Origin: Microstegium vimineum
Taxonomy: Eukaryota > Streptophyta > Magnoliopsida > Poales > Poaceae
DNA: 64,000 nt
Direction of reading: 5' to 3'
Assembly (NCBI GenBank): GCA_022036555.1
Contig: CM039133.1
Location: 40,996,718-41,060,717, forward strand
The translations under genes were made by a program, and so were the position numbers. Shown here one piece after another: positions 47,054 through 58,964 of the stretch (positions are counted from its first letter, which is position 1; the number at the start of each line of letters is the position of its first letter). Under the pieces are notes generated by a model, which did no database searches, was not told the origin of the DNA, and saw nothing but the letters and a program-made list of their open reading frames with translations.

Positions 47054-47314
47054 CACTACTACAGAAACGGCAATCACTGTCGGTCCATCACTGCCGGTTG
47101 TGTTTGGGCGTCTCATCACTGCCGGTTCAGGCTCTGACAGGCCCCCATTTATTGGGGGCAGGGGCAGAACCGACAGTGAAACAATACATCATATCACTGC
47201 CGTTTCGTGGCTTCAATCGGCAGTGATATCTCTCTGCCGTATCACTGTCGGTTCGTGGCTTTCACTGTCGGTTCGTGGCTTGAATCGGCAGTGATACGGC
47301 AGGGTTTGTATTTA

Positions 47315-47364
47315 AGTGGGCACTGGCGCGCTCCGAAATATTCAGACGCGCGCCAGTGCCCACT
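47315..47364 (+). repeat. Perfect 17-bp inverted repeat (hairpin) near the presumed transcription start of CACTA-C
   Basis: The arms agtgggcactggcgcgc (47315-47331) and its exact reverse complement (47348-47364) are separated by 16 bases. A TATA-like tatttaag lies immediately before, at about 47309-47316. An RNA begun here would carry a strong GC-rich stem in its first 50 bases. Confidence 0.9.
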
Positions 47365-47639
47365 CAGCCGCGGACGCCGTCGCCCATGCCTCTGCCCACG
47401 ACGCCGCCGCCGCAGCACGCCGCCCTCCACGCCGCCGCAGCACGCAACACGCCAAGCAACGCCGTCGCCGCCGCAGCACGTAGCAGGCAGGAGGACGGCG
47501 CTCCACGCCGGCGTCCTCACCACGACGCCAAGTACTGCGGACCTCCCTCCACGACGCCAAGCACCACGGACCTCCGTTCACCTCCCTCCACGGTACCATG
47601 GTGTTTGACGAAATGCCTATTTGAAATGTTATTTGATAT

Positions 47640-47865
47640 GTCTTAGTATATGTTAGATAGAGATATTGATAGATATGTAGAGAACGATAGATAGAGAGAT
47701 AGAGAGATAGAGAGATGGATAGAGAGGGATAGATAATCTTAGTATATGTTATTTGATATGTGATATGAAATTTAATATAGATAATAGATAGATATGTAGA
47801 GAAAGATAGATAGAGATAGAGATAGAGAGGGATAGATAATCTTAGTATATGTTATTTGATATGTG
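47640..47865 (+). repeat. GATA-rich repeat with a duplicated block in CACTA-C
   Basis: gatagaga units flank a block, gataatcttagtatatgtta ttgatatgtgat (about 37 bp), present at about 47731 and again at about 47834. It lies just before the ATG of the gene fragment. Confidence 0.8.
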
Positions 47866-47878
47866 ATTTAATATCTAG

Positions 47879-48866
47879 ATGGCTGGACGTCGTAATCTCC
47901 CACCACCGGAAGAAATTGGTTGGAATAGTTATTATACTTGGATGGGTTTCGATCTGGTATTGCCGGTAGTACCGCGGAATTATCCAAACATAGTAAGTTA
48001 ATCAATATATGTTTCATATGTATGACTAGATCATCCAAGTTAATTAACATGTCTTATATATACTGTAGATGATTGATCCAATATATTGGCTTAAAGGAAC
48101 ACTTGCCTATTTTAGGGTTGACAATGTGGATGTTCAGATTAATCGTGTAAACAATGGTCCACAACTTCAATATCGTATTTCATTTTCAATTGCTGTTAGG
48201 ATGGGTCATGGTCATGGTCGTGGTCGTGGCCGAGGTGGTGTTGGCGGGCGCAATGTGTTAGAAATCTCAGAGGTGGGAATACAGACACCCTAGCGTGATC
48301 TTGCTATTAAGTATGTTGTCTTTGCTTGTGCTGTCACGCTCTCAAGAAATGGGATCACACTTCCTACTCTGTCATCAGTGAAGATTGAAGCTATTAATCG
48401 CAACATGTATCATGATCTTCGGGGTTTCCGTGCACAAATGGCTCAGAACTCGCCAATGGTAAGTTTAAGACTCATAGCTTATACCTACATTTGTTGTTAT
48501 ATGTTATCAATATTGCTCTCATAATTAACCCTATACTTATAGGTAGAGGAGTATGACATGACCTATGCAGGGTGTAGTTTTGAAGCCATTCTGAATGAAG
48601 TAATGGATGCATTGGGTTATGACTGGCAATATGTTAATGAAGAGTCAACACTAACTACTGCAGTCTTTCAAGCAAAGTTGGTTGCGACTTAGAAGGGAGA
48701 CCCACCAACTACTCGACCACCGTTAAACGTAGTTAGTACACCATGTGCTCGTAAGTGTGAAGCAACAGAGAGTGTACTATTTAATACGTTGTTGTTCATC
48801 GATGAGATTTTTGGTTACAAGATAGGTGACTTACACTTCTCCGAATTGGTAGTACTAAATCGTTGA
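47879..48866 (+). pseudogene. Three-exon gene fragment of unknown family inside CACTA-C
   Basis: Exon 1 (47879-47992, starts MAGRRNLPPPEEIGWNSYYT), exon 2 (48069-48458) and exon 3 (48543-48866) join by proper GT-AG introns, all in phase 0, for 275 codons including the final TGA. Two in-frame TAG codons, 48291-48293 and 48690-48692, break it. Exon 2 has PIYWLKGTLAYFRVDNVDV, a Gly/Arg/His-rich run GHGHGRGRGRGGVGGR and VVFACAVTLSRNGITLP. Exon 3 has YAGCSFEAILNEVMDALGYD and a C-terminal part ending DLHFSELVVLNR. No known domain was recognised. The last 90 residues faintly recall a double-stranded-RNA-binding fold, but this is weak. The introns and modest damage suggest recent capture of a host gene or a element-borne gene of this CACTA family. 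Confidence 0.7.
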
Positions 48867-48904
48867 ACTATTGTATTGTACAATAAGATTGACACTTCTA
48901 TGAA

Positions 48905-48999
48905 TTTCTGTAATATAAATGTTGATGGTTTCTGTAATATAAATGTTGATGGTTTCTGTAATGTAAGTGTTGATGGTTTCTGTAATATAATGTTGATGG
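48905..48999 (+). repeat. 24-bp tandem repeat, four copies
   Basis: The unit tttctgtaatataaatgttg plus atgg starts at 48905, 48929, 48953 and 48977, with one or two changes in the last two copies. It lies just 3' of the gene fragment in CACTA-C. Confidence 0.92.
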
Positions 49000-49302
49000 T
49001 AAAAATTGTAAAAATTGTAATTGTAATATAATGCAAATTGTAAAAATTAAATCACTGCCGGATCAATTAGAACCGGCAGTGATATAAAACATACACTGCC
49101 GGTTGGGCACACAAACCGACAGTGATGGCTCAAGCATCACTGCCGGTTTGTAACAACCGGCAGTGATGCTTGAGCCATCACTGCCGGTTTGGCATAACCG
49201 GCAGTGATGAGTCTCATCACTGACGAAGTGGTTGTGCCGGTTCAAAAGCCGCCACTGAAAGGGGGTTTTGAACCGGCACTGATTTGGGTTTCTGGAGTAG
49301 TG

Positions 49303-50206
49303 AATAAAGGTTTGTATGAACCGAAGTGCATGCAAGTAAGATGCCACGATGCGATGAGCAGTTGAGCACTGTAATACTTTACCTAAGAAGCAAATCACTA
49401 GAGCTGAATGTATTCTTTTTGTGAAGATGTGAAATGTCATGTATTCAAGGTGAGATCAAATGAATTTGGAATGAATGGTGTTCAAAATGCCAAAAAAAAA
49501 AGTCTCCTAAGAGCTCCAAAACCGATTCTAAATATTGTGACAAGTTTCACGAACTTTTACTCGATCGATTGGAAATGGATTTAGAGAATTTGACCAACGA
49601 CAATGGGTAGGATGTTGCCTGAATCCCTGTCAAAGTCGGCTTAGCTGACTTGTAGGTCGCCTTAGCCAACTTTTACGAGTTCTATGCAGATTTTAGGAAA
49701 TCAAGTAGAATTTGATGTAAACTCGGTTTCTTGTGGGATAAGACAACCACCACTCTATATAGAGAGGTTCCAACCGCCACTCTATAGCTAGCAAAAGTGC
49801 TTCATCTTTAAAGAATGAGGTTCCCTATTAGGAATTTCCATTCTCAATCACTTCTAATAATGTTTGTTTGGTTTCCTATTTCTCTAATTAAAGTTAGTTG
49901 TAGGATACGCACTAAAAATCTAGAAATATTCAGACAGATTCAAATTTTGAATGCCCAGTTTAACTTTGTATTTGAGAATATTCAGATTTGTATTTGTACT
50001 GTAATAACATATAGACGTATCAATATGAAGGATGGACTATCCATTTCCACTGCTCTATGTAGTGGGTCTCATCTTATGAGCTTCATGGGCTCTCAGCAAG
50101 ATTAACTCATATTAGATGAGAGCATCCATCCCATTTTTTTTTACTTTGTCTCATTCAATAATGAAGAAAATCAATTAAATGAACTACTTTTTTATTTGAT
50201 GGCACC
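49303..50206. other. Intergenic; no gene seen
   Basis: Right flank of CACTA-C, AT-rich, with no convincing frame or repeat. Confidence 0.4.
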
Positions 50207-50397
50207 CTTTGGAATGAATAGGGCTAATAGATAGCTAGTTTTTAGCTCTAGCTCATACAAATAGGAGCCTAATAGGTGGGCAAATTTTTTTAGCTAAACG
50301 TAACAACGTTATCCAATGGCTAACCACTACTAATTATTTGAGCTAATTTTTAGCCCTAGTTAATTACTAGTTCTAACTGATCCAAGCAGGCTCTAAA
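50207..50397. mobile_element. MITE-like element upstream of the ECA1-like gene
   Basis: Left end caccctttggaatgaatagg; right end, in reverse, agagcctgcttggatcagtt. The inner parts gggctaatagatagctagtt and taattactagttctaactga are partly complementary, and the element is rich in agctaa/ttagct. About 190 bp, non-coding. The ends are imperfect and no target duplication was seen. Confidence 0.45.
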
Positions 50398-50635
50398 CAT
50401 AGAGGAATGATTAGATGAAATTAAATGTGACTATATACTATATTCTCACAATAAATAGACACTAGAGACCCACACATATAATATGTCTCTATTCTCTAAA
50501 AAAATGAAGCATATCCGGCCCCAGATATAGGAGTATTCAAATTTTCACTATATCGTACTTAATGATTTTAGCAACTTACTAATTAGCCATTATTATCGAA
50601 CTTTGTGGGTGCATATATATTGCATTGCTACCTCT

Positions 50636-50646
50636 CTCTATATATG
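50636..50646 (+). promoter_or_regulatory. TATA box of the ECA1-like gene
   Basis: ctctatatatg about 100 bp upstream of the ATG at 50747, the expected distance for a small plant gene with a short leader. Confidence 0.55.
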
Positions 50647-50746
50647 TCATATTGAACTTCCATTTGTGCATGCCGTAGTCCAACACACCAAGTCACCACA
50701 CATTATATTAGATCACAAGTGATAGATTTTTATCGATCCTGCTAAG

Positions 50747-51076
50747 ATGTTGCTCGAGAAAGTAGCTGCTCTACTGATCATCTGCGTAGTACTAGTAATG
50801 TATCCGCATCTAGCCATGGGTACATGTACCGAGAAGCACAAGGAGGCCATCCTGGAGCAGTGCAAGGAGTTCATTGGTCATGGACCGCCCCATCCGTTCC
50901 CTAGAGAACTTCATGGCGCCTGCTGCAAGGCCGCAAGAGATGTGCCTCAACTGAACATACATTGCATTGTCAGACTGCTCACACCCAAAGAGGAAGAGGA
51001 ATACAGTGAAGACAAGGTCGTGCAGCTCAAACATTTCTGTCATCAGATGCGTCAACACCATGGTGGGAACAATTGA
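50747..51076 (+). CDS. Small secreted six-cysteine protein, prolamin-like (ECA1/EC1 type)
   Basis: A single-exon frame of 109 residues. Residues 1-25 form a signal peptide (hydrophobic core VAALLIICVVLVMYPHLAMG). The mature part has six cysteines at 27, 39, 59, 60, 73 and 98, giving C-x11-C-x19-CC-x12-C-x24-C. This is the order of the prolamin-like domain found in ECA1 gametogenesis-related and egg-cell-secreted EC1 proteins, which act outside the cell during gamete and early seed development in flowering plants. The C-terminus is acidic, then His/Gln-rich. A TATA box lies about 100 bp upstream. Another member of the six- or eight-cysteine helical superfamily (an LTP or 2S-albumin relative) cannot be excluded. 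Confidence 0.78.
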   Translation: MLLEKVAALLIICVVLVMYPHLAMGTCTEKHKEAILEQCKEFIGHGPPHPFPRELHGACCKAARDVPQLNIHCIVRLLTPKEEEEYSEDKVVQLKHFCHQMRQHHGGNN

Positions 51077-54000
51077 ATTCTCTATGTGCAAGTGAAATGT
51101 TTTCTGCAGGTAATACTTTGATTTGTTCCTGCTAATTAGGTGCTAACACTGTTTCGGTTGTTTTCCTTGCCTAGGCCCTGTGGCGTAAACTGATTGCTGC
51201 ATGCCATAGATGGCATCGGAGTACAGGGTTTGGAGTAAGGAGTTCCAACTTCTTCCAAAGAAGATAGACTGGCCGGCCGGCCGCTGGATAATAAAGTCGA
51301 TCGAAGTGTCATCATATTGATATCAGCTAGGAGTTTATGTATTCGATAAATGAGAAATGGTTGATGAATAATAGTAGTATTTCTGATGCTGTTTGTTTTA
51401 TGATAAGCATACCTCTGTTGAGTTGTGACTAATTGACCCAAAAAACACCTAAAACAACGAAAAATTGATAAAGGCAACAATTAGACAAAAAAACACTAAA
51501 CGATGCACAGAGCCCATCGAGATCCGGTTGTTTGGGCTAGTCGACTTCATCGAAGTACTTTTGTTAGTAGCCCCGAACCCTGCATCACCATCACCTCTCG
51601 CTTAGATCTACTGCCTACCTTCTCTAGAAATCAGAGCGGGTATTTAGCCGTTTCTAGAAATTGATTTCTAAAGGCAACATGGATTTGGTCCGCCTCTACA
51701 AAGCAATTTAAAGAGACAACTTTAATCTCAGCTGTGGCATTGTTTCCTAGAATTTACAAATTGGGGACAAAAAAATAGTAAAAAAAACTATTTAATCTAG
51801 GAGAGGCCCACCAGCCAGCCTCACACTACAGTCAAGTGCCCCAAGTCATAAGTGGCTTGATTTTCCATGCGAATTATGCACGCATGTAGCCGCCGTGGAT
51901 TTAACTCGAGTTCAGGCCACTCCAGGCCTCACATGTTGTTTCCTTAACCACTGTGCCTCAAAGTTCTGTGAAACAATTCCACCTCTTCCTTCATATTCCC
52001 AAACTCCCCATTTTCTTTTATCCTTCCTCCTCAAAAAAATCACACTATACGATCAATTTAGAAATATTATTGATGACAATATACCATAGATTCACATCAA
52101 AACCTAAAGACAAATGATGTCACCTACAAACATTTCCTCATTTTTATGGGGATAGAGGAGATGTATCGGGTAATCGCTAGAGACGCACTTATAAAGCAAT
52201 GACACAGGAAATTGAGGATCACAATTTTCTTATACCCTGCATGGTTGCAGACATTTTTAGGAAATTTTTAGCCATACAAATTTGACATATTATAGCAATA
52301 ATAATTAACTGACGTACACCAATGATCCCATTCAAGGAAAACAAATTGTTAAAACGAAACTGCAGCTGACATCAATAACCTGTACTAAAATCCAAATAAA
52401 CTACTGACATAACCAACTAGAAAAGATAGTTGAAGCATCCCATTTTCAGCGTTTGTTCTTCCATTTAACATGCAGAAGGAAACATAATGCATATTCAGTA
52501 AATCTGTCCAGCCTTGCCCTAGAGCTTGAAGACCAAAGTTTCAAGATGGGTATGGAGTCCAGAAGCTCTCAGGGTGCAAGTATTAGAGCCAAGCTAACAC
52601 GAAAGACATCAAGTTCGCAAAAGATGGCTTGGCATATTTTCAAGAGTTTTCGAGGTAAACATCATATGAAGTTGGCTTAACTATCTCTACCTTTACTTAA
52701 TTTGATAATGGAACTCATCAGGAAGCACATGACAGGTTAGGCCTGACTGGAAGTGTTCTTGAATGTGCTGCCTACATGTCAGAAAAGCTGGTTAGAATAT
52801 TATGTAATCAAACTGAAGATCACATGATTACAGAAGCTATGGCTATTTGATAAGAAATTAACTAGAAAGTTCAGCACATAGTTCTTGTTAGCAACGAGTC
52901 CAAGTTCTTAAGATACTAGTACGCTCTTAAACATCTATATCAGAAGCTACTATTAATACTACCAAGTCTGCCACACATACCTACCATTCATGGAGGAAAA
53001 CAAAATGTGCTTTTATAAGATACTGAATATAGCAATTGTGTACTGTCAGTAATCTCCATGAAAACATGCATATCAATTGTAAATGCAGGAACATATTTAA
53101 ATAATGAGGAATCTTACGATTGTGGTGATATATAGGCCCCCTCTAGGTTACCCATTTTCCCTCTTGCAGAGACCTCTCTTCTCCCTCTAAGGCTCTAATG
53201 TAAAGATCCAACAGAACTGAAGTGACAAGAACATCTAGCAATAAAACAAAGGTATATATATTAGTCATGAAATCGACCTGTCCACGACAAACATATTACT
53301 GCTAGTTGAATAGTGATCATGATATGTATCACATTGTTATTAATTTGAGAGAACTTGCCAATTTCCTTTGGTACTGAGCCAAGAAAATTGCCATCTTGAC
53401 ATATTGCTGCAAAATTCAATTTAAGGGTTTAATGAGTGCATAAAAAAATTATAAAGCACAGAAGTTTTGATGATTTAATTAAATAAAAACTATACTGCAC
53501 AATTAGAAGTGTCCTTGACCTGCTAGAGTGGACTGATTGGCTATCCTCAAGAACTTGTTAGTACTGGCATGGCTACCTTCCCAGGATGGCAGAAGGGGAA
53601 AGCCTTTTTGGCCTTCTCAAACAATTCCTCAATCTCTGCTAGCTGATACCAAATTTATAACCATGTAATTCAGACAAATATATAAGAAAATTTATAACTA
53701 GAGATTTTGAATTTTATTAATTGTCTTTAGTGATGAGCATTATATTTCTAAAAAACAATTTACTCACCTTTGGTTTGATGATACTAATCGGATCAGAGAG
53801 TAGAAATTAAAGAGTTGTAAAATTAACTAAGCTTCAGAGATTAAATACTAAAAAGTTTAAACATTCACTAAGTTTTATCCAAACTAGCACTGGGTTGGCA
53901 AGGATGGACCAAATTCAGCTTACAAAACTATTTTCTACCCCCAACATATAATCAGGAGTTCAGGTTTCCTAATGCAGAGGATGATAAGCATAACTAGTAT

Positions 54001-54793
54001 ATCAAAATGGGAGCAATGTTGGGTCTCATCATCAGTCCAACACCATCCCAGAAGAGAGCAGGCACAAAAATTTTGATGACACTGAAATTACTGACAAAAA
54101 TAAAGGTGCTTCAGTTCATCAAACTACTAGTGCCTTCCCTGCAGTGGAGACTTAAAAGACTAAACTAGTTCGAATGAATAAAACAGAGGCCTAATAATCT
54201 ACAAGAAAGTGTGCAGCTCAAAGTAATACAGCCATTATTTGAACCCAAGCAGAAGTACCTATGAACCCAGCTCACCACAAAACCAAAATTATGATCAAGA
54301 GACATAAAAGTAAATGAATTAAGAGGGAGATGCTGTTAGGGGCAAAAATCTCACCTCAGGAATAGGCAAGGAGTGGACATTTGAGATACATTTTGAAGTT
54401 TCACTCGGAAATCACAATGTCATTTTGGCCGAATATGGCATCGGAAAAAAGGCATTTTCTCAGGGTTTACTCACAGAGTCACAGTATACATTGAAGGCTG
54501 GAGGTTCCTGTTTCTAATATTTTTGTTGCTCTGGTATGAAAATTACATCAAACACGTGTCCTCTGAAAATCCTGGAGGACATCAACAGATTTATAAAGGT
54601 TGGAAAACATGCTAGACGACATGGACAAAAATGGTCAGTGAGAAGGGAAGTACCACGCGTGTTAAGTTTATATAACTACAGATGAAACAATTTGACCATC
54701 AAAACTGCATGTTAGTACATATAATGGGAAATGATAAAGCTAACTAATATCAGAATTACACAAGTTTGCTACCTCATGATGGCTATTCTTTCC
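51077..54793. other. Intergenic; only doubtful gene traces
   Basis: Mostly AT-rich and unrecognised. On the minus strand near 53356-53411 a short piece reads NFLGSVPKEIGK, like one leucine-rich repeat after a possible splice acceptor. Near 53545-53640 the frame reads AEIEELFEKAKKAFPFCHPG. Neither extends, so at most they are traces of an old gene. Confidence 0.35.
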
Positions 54794-55879
54794 CTATCGG
54801 TTTACTGCGCTACGCCCGGCTGTCTTCTTGAGTTCCATCTCCTTCATGGCTCGTCTTATCCTTTCTGCATCTTCCAACATTCCAGCTTCGAAGTATATGT
54901 TTGACATGGAAGAGGTCCTTGGCAACAAATTCAGCTAGCTCCAGATTGCCGTGAAGCTTACAACCCCCAAGGAATGCACCCACACACACTTGTCTGGGCA
55001 CAATGACATTCCCCTGATGATTTCATATGCTTCCACAAGTCTACCGGCTCGCCCTAGCATGTTAACCATGCAGGCATAGTGCTCCAGTGTAGGTGACATT
55101 TGGTAGTCAGAAAGGATGCTGTTAAAATGCTTCAGTCCTTCGTTAATAAGGCCTGAGTGGCCACACGCCACTAGAACTGCAGTGAATGTGAAAGAATTTG
55201 GTCTCACCCCTTCACTTTTCATCAGGGAGAAGAGCTTGAGAGCCTCCTCAGAATCCCCATGGTTGGCATATGCACTGATCATGGCACTCCAGGACACAAC
55301 GCCACGCACATGCAAACAATCAAAGACTTTCCTTGCATCAGCAATCTCGCCACACTTTGCATACATGTCGACAAGAACATTGCCAATCCTTGCATCTGCG
55401 TCGAGCCCATGACTCCGGGCAAACTCATGCACCCATTTGCCAGTCTCCAGGGCTCCTGAGCGTGCACAGGCAGACAGAACACTGACCAAAGTCACACAAT
55501 CAAAGCCCACCTTCTCGGTAAGCATCCTGCGGAAGAACTTGATTGCCTCAACCACGTCACCATGCTGTTCATAGATTGCAACCATTGTGTTCCAAGAGAC
55601 CAGACTGCGTACCGCCATTCCCTCAAACAGAGCTTCTGCCATGGGAATGCTCCCGCACTTCCCATACATTGCGATGAGGGCATTAGCCAATGGAACGTTT
55701 GCATCAAACCCCAACTTGATCACGAACCCGTGAACCATTTCCCCAGCATCTAGCCATTCATGGCCCTGCAAGCAGGGCAGGAAACTGATCAGAGTGATCT
55801 CGTTCGGAAGTACACCCTCGGCAACCATGGTGGATGAGGACGACTGCGGCGGTAGGGGGTCGTGCTGGCATTTCGACAT
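54794..55879 (-). pseudogene. PPR protein, PLS class with E-type end; truncated and frameshifted
   Basis: Fragment of a pentatricopeptide-repeat protein, a family that binds organellar RNA. From 55879 the frame contains repeated PPR units (LANALIAMYGKCGSIPMAEA, LVSWNTMVAIYEQHGDVVEA, LVDMYAKCGEIADARKVFD, VVSWSAMISAYANHGDSEEA) and the start of the E region (LEHYACMVNMLGRAGRLVEA). Near 54990 the frame shifts to GAFLGGCKLHGNLELAEFVA. About 85 bp later it shifts again to SNIYFEAGMLEDAERIRRAM, with a stop at 54794-54796. Some residues between the last two pieces are missing. There is no N-terminal targeting region: the first recognisable repeat starts at MVAEGVLPNEIT, in the middle of a normal PPR protein. 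A 5'-truncated pseudogene. Confidence 0.88.
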
Positions 55880-56629
55880 TTGGGCTCGTCAGGTTGGGTT
55901 GGGCTTTGTAATGACTTTCGAATACTGATTTGCCTTTTCTTTTTGTGAAAGATTGAAAATGTTCAATCGAAATGCAAAATTCTATTTTACTGATACTATA
56001 TCCTACAATTGCATTTTCTCCTGCCAGCTGCGAGCTGACAAATTTATGCCATGTTCACAGAAACGTGCAACATAGTATCTTTACAGAATTTTGAAACGAT
56101 TTCATGGCACACGGTACCCAAAACGCAAAGATCTTGTGAAATTCTCACATTTGAACGATTTCCCATTTGTTTCAGCAAATGCTCCCAGCACAGTTCATAC
56201 TCTAAATTGCATTGCAACTCAGCTTATTCACGTAACTTATCAACTCAACTCAGTCATACTATAGTGTTTTTCTCTCAAAACAAAATACCAAAAAAATAAC
56301 TTAAGTCGATTTATCAACCGCAGAAACCATATGTGTAATAGGCTCAGAAGCAACTTGAAAAATTGTGGCACGTAACGTAAAGTACTCTGATATTTGCAGC
56401 AGAAAAAGTTCATCCAGTCTTGTAATATTTCGATGCCTAAGCTGTAAGCTCAACAGAATTCAAAATGTCGACGATGTTGACATGCCAGGAGGCAATACGA
56501 TACTGGTAAGAGCTCTGCATAGTTCTACCGAAGGATTTTTCCACTTAAAAGTGTGGACTTAAGCCGCAAATGTGAATATGAAACATTGTCAACTATATCT
56601 GGTTCATATACTAAACGTCAATAGTCCCA
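55880..56629. other. Intergenic; no gene seen
   Basis: Between the PPR pseudogene and the 3' end of the FAM136A-like gene; the upper part should hold the latter's 3' UTR. No other structure was recognised. Confidence 0.4.
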
Positions 56630-58964
56630 CTAATTGATTTCTAGGGTGGACTTGATCTGCTCCACCACATGGGGGAGGACCCTGATGCTGTCATCGATAG
56701 ATCTGTTGACACAGGATTCCAGTTCCTGAGTTGCATCTGTCTTTATCTTCTGGAGCTTGGCTGCTTCAAACTTGTCTTGACAGACCATCAATGACCGATT
56801 CAACCGTTGCTGAAGCAAGGGGCAATGATTAACAAAGATGTAGGTGGCATGCTAGTTTACACAGAGAAATACAAGCATAACTTAAATAGCAATAGGCCAA
56901 AACAAGGTTCCTATGAAGAAGATGAATAATAGTTAGGCAGCTACATTATTCATGCAGTTCTTTGCCTACAGAAGGACATAGTTTTCTGTTCCAAAGTAAC
57001 AAGATGTGTAACATTGTGACTGTACATGATTTCAGATACTTGAGACAACCATCTTCAATGTTACTGAAAACCACTAATAATTATTTTACGATAAAATAAC
57101 CAGGTAGAAACATGCACTGCAGGCCATCTTGTGAATAACAGTTGACATGCGAACCTCAACAGAGCAGATGAAGTAAAAGAGAAGGTTCTCAGGTTGTATG
57201 TCAGAAGTACGATGTACAGCAAAATCTAAATTGCTGCATGGGGAAACCTTATAAAACTCCTACTGTTATATCATTGAGATCATGAAAGCATATCCATCAA
57301 ACAAAATAACTATAGCAACAAATATACTGCTCAGGAATCCTAAATTATATTCTGGGATGTTGACTTTCCCAAATGACAATTAATTGCATACATGATTGAT
57401 TGCGCGAAACAAGTACAACATCACAGATAACCAACCACATACAGCATGCTTGTTGAGGAATTTGTGATGGTGACTGAACAACATTGAAACTATCATGAAT
57501 ACACAACGTGGAAAATTTGATAATTCATTTACACACAGCATTCGAGCGGTTGCAATGATCAATAAAATCAGAACGAAATGGAGCACACAAAACAAATATT
57601 AGTAACTTGTATAAAAACCAGAAAGATTCTGTAGTAAAAATTTACAGCTACGGAACTATCAACTTCACTGCATCAAAAGATAGCCAATCATAATTTCAAT
57701 ACTACATAAGCACAAAGGAACCAAGTTACTAAAAAAGGATGAACAAAAAAAAATCCTGACGCTATGTTTTATTTGGGAAAAAAATGATATTTGTACTGCA
57801 GGAAATTAGAAGTTAGAAGTACCTGAAACTTGGCCATCTCACTCTCAACAAGATCATTGGCGGCAACGGCAGGCACACTACAATTCTCCACACAGTTGTA
57901 GATCCCTTCCAGTGTACGACGCCGATCAAAGCACTCATATGCGCACTTGAAGTATGCTTGCTGATAATCAACCAGAATAAAACAGAAAAACAAACAATAG
58001 TTAGCACCCAAGTGTTTCGATATGGGAGCATGCCCTTTTCCCTCCGATAAAGATATCAATCATATCAGCATTTTTACTAATAAATTATCCTCAGTCCAAT
58101 AATTACTACTATTAATCCAACCCCTTTTCCATCATCACAAGAATGGATGTCAACTGTCAAGGTAACTTCAACAGCTAGTCTAAAGTAATTTCCTCTCATA
58201 TCTACAAACTGTGCGAAAAAAATAAACATAACAGTGAACAATTCCAGGAGTGGATGGATACTATACTAGTACTAGTTACTATAGTACAAAACAATAAGGT
58301 GACACTAGCAGATTTCTAACAGATGCCAGAAACAACATGCACCAAAAACTATATTCACGTATCTAAAAAAATTAGCATCAATTGTTCACTACTACTGCAA
58401 TGCTGCTCTTCCAGCATCCCTACATCCTGCAGCAACACCCATCAAATTCGCGCACTGGCAAATAAACTTATTCTGGGACTTGTAATTGCATCAGAACAAA
58501 ATAAACCACCCAATACTCGCACAACCGAGAACCTCCAATACTTGTATCAAACAAACGGGCCACACTACCCCGATCAGCATTCAGCAGGAACATCTAAACC
58601 CGGACAAATTTCAACCACAAGAGTAAGATTGTCGCCCCCCTCTACTCCACCCTACAATTCCCTGTCAGAATAGGGAGGGAACCCCAACATCCGACCAAAG
58701 CCCTACCCTCACCAATCCAAGATCACGAGGCCTACCAGGCTACCCGCAGCCATCTCGCGCCTCCCTCCCCCAACACTACCACCCTCGGAGGACAGGAAAC
58801 CGAGGCGGCGGACACCAACCCCCCACCCCTCCACACCCCCCGTAACTCTTTACCTGCATGGTGAAGTTGACGTGGTCCCGGACGCCGGCGAGCTGCTGCT
58901 GCACGGTAGCGTTGACCTCATCCAGCTTCCGCTGGATCCGCTCCGTCACGACCTGCTCCTCCAT
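56630..58964 (-). CDS. FAM136A-like protein (DUF842), predicted mitochondrial intermembrane space
   Basis: Three exons, 58854-58964, 57823-57960 and 56630-56809, join at GT-AG sites in phase 0 to give 142 residues, close to the 138 of human FAM136A. The N-terminal part (MEEQVVTERIQRKLDEVNAT) is helical. Exon 2 holds twin CX3C motifs, CAYEC at 43-47 and CVENC at 60-64, and exon 3 adds Cys93 and Cys116. Twin CX3C pairs are the signature of small proteins oxidised by Mia40 in the mitochondrial intermembrane space. The biochemical role of the family is not established. No damage was seen, and the conserved length supports a working gene. The start was chosen as the first ATG that fits the family; the GC-rich first exon is flanked upstream by a CT-rich leader. 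Confidence 0.93.

Larger units (their letters stand above)
47054..49302 (+). mobile_element. CACTA transposon C, small non-autonomous element carrying a gene fragment (Pack-CACTA candidate)
   Basis: The left end is CACTACTACAG and the right end, in reverse, CACTACTCCAG, with a 3-bp duplication AAT at 47051-47053 and 49303-49305. Length is 2249 bp. The subterminal motif cactgccggtt occurs repeatedly and in both directions within about 250 bp of each end, differing from the motifs of A and B. No TNPD or TNPA sequence is present. The interior holds a TATA-like tatttaag, a hairpin, a GC-rich leader and a three-exon gene fragment, all in plus orientation. Confidence 0.93.

Noticed and set aside
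53340..53640. LRR-like piece NFLGSVPKEIGK and a neighbouring open segment, as an LRR receptor kinase gene
   Set aside because: Only one repeat-sized piece is visible, neither a second LRR nor a kinase domain was found nearby, and stops interrupt the rest.
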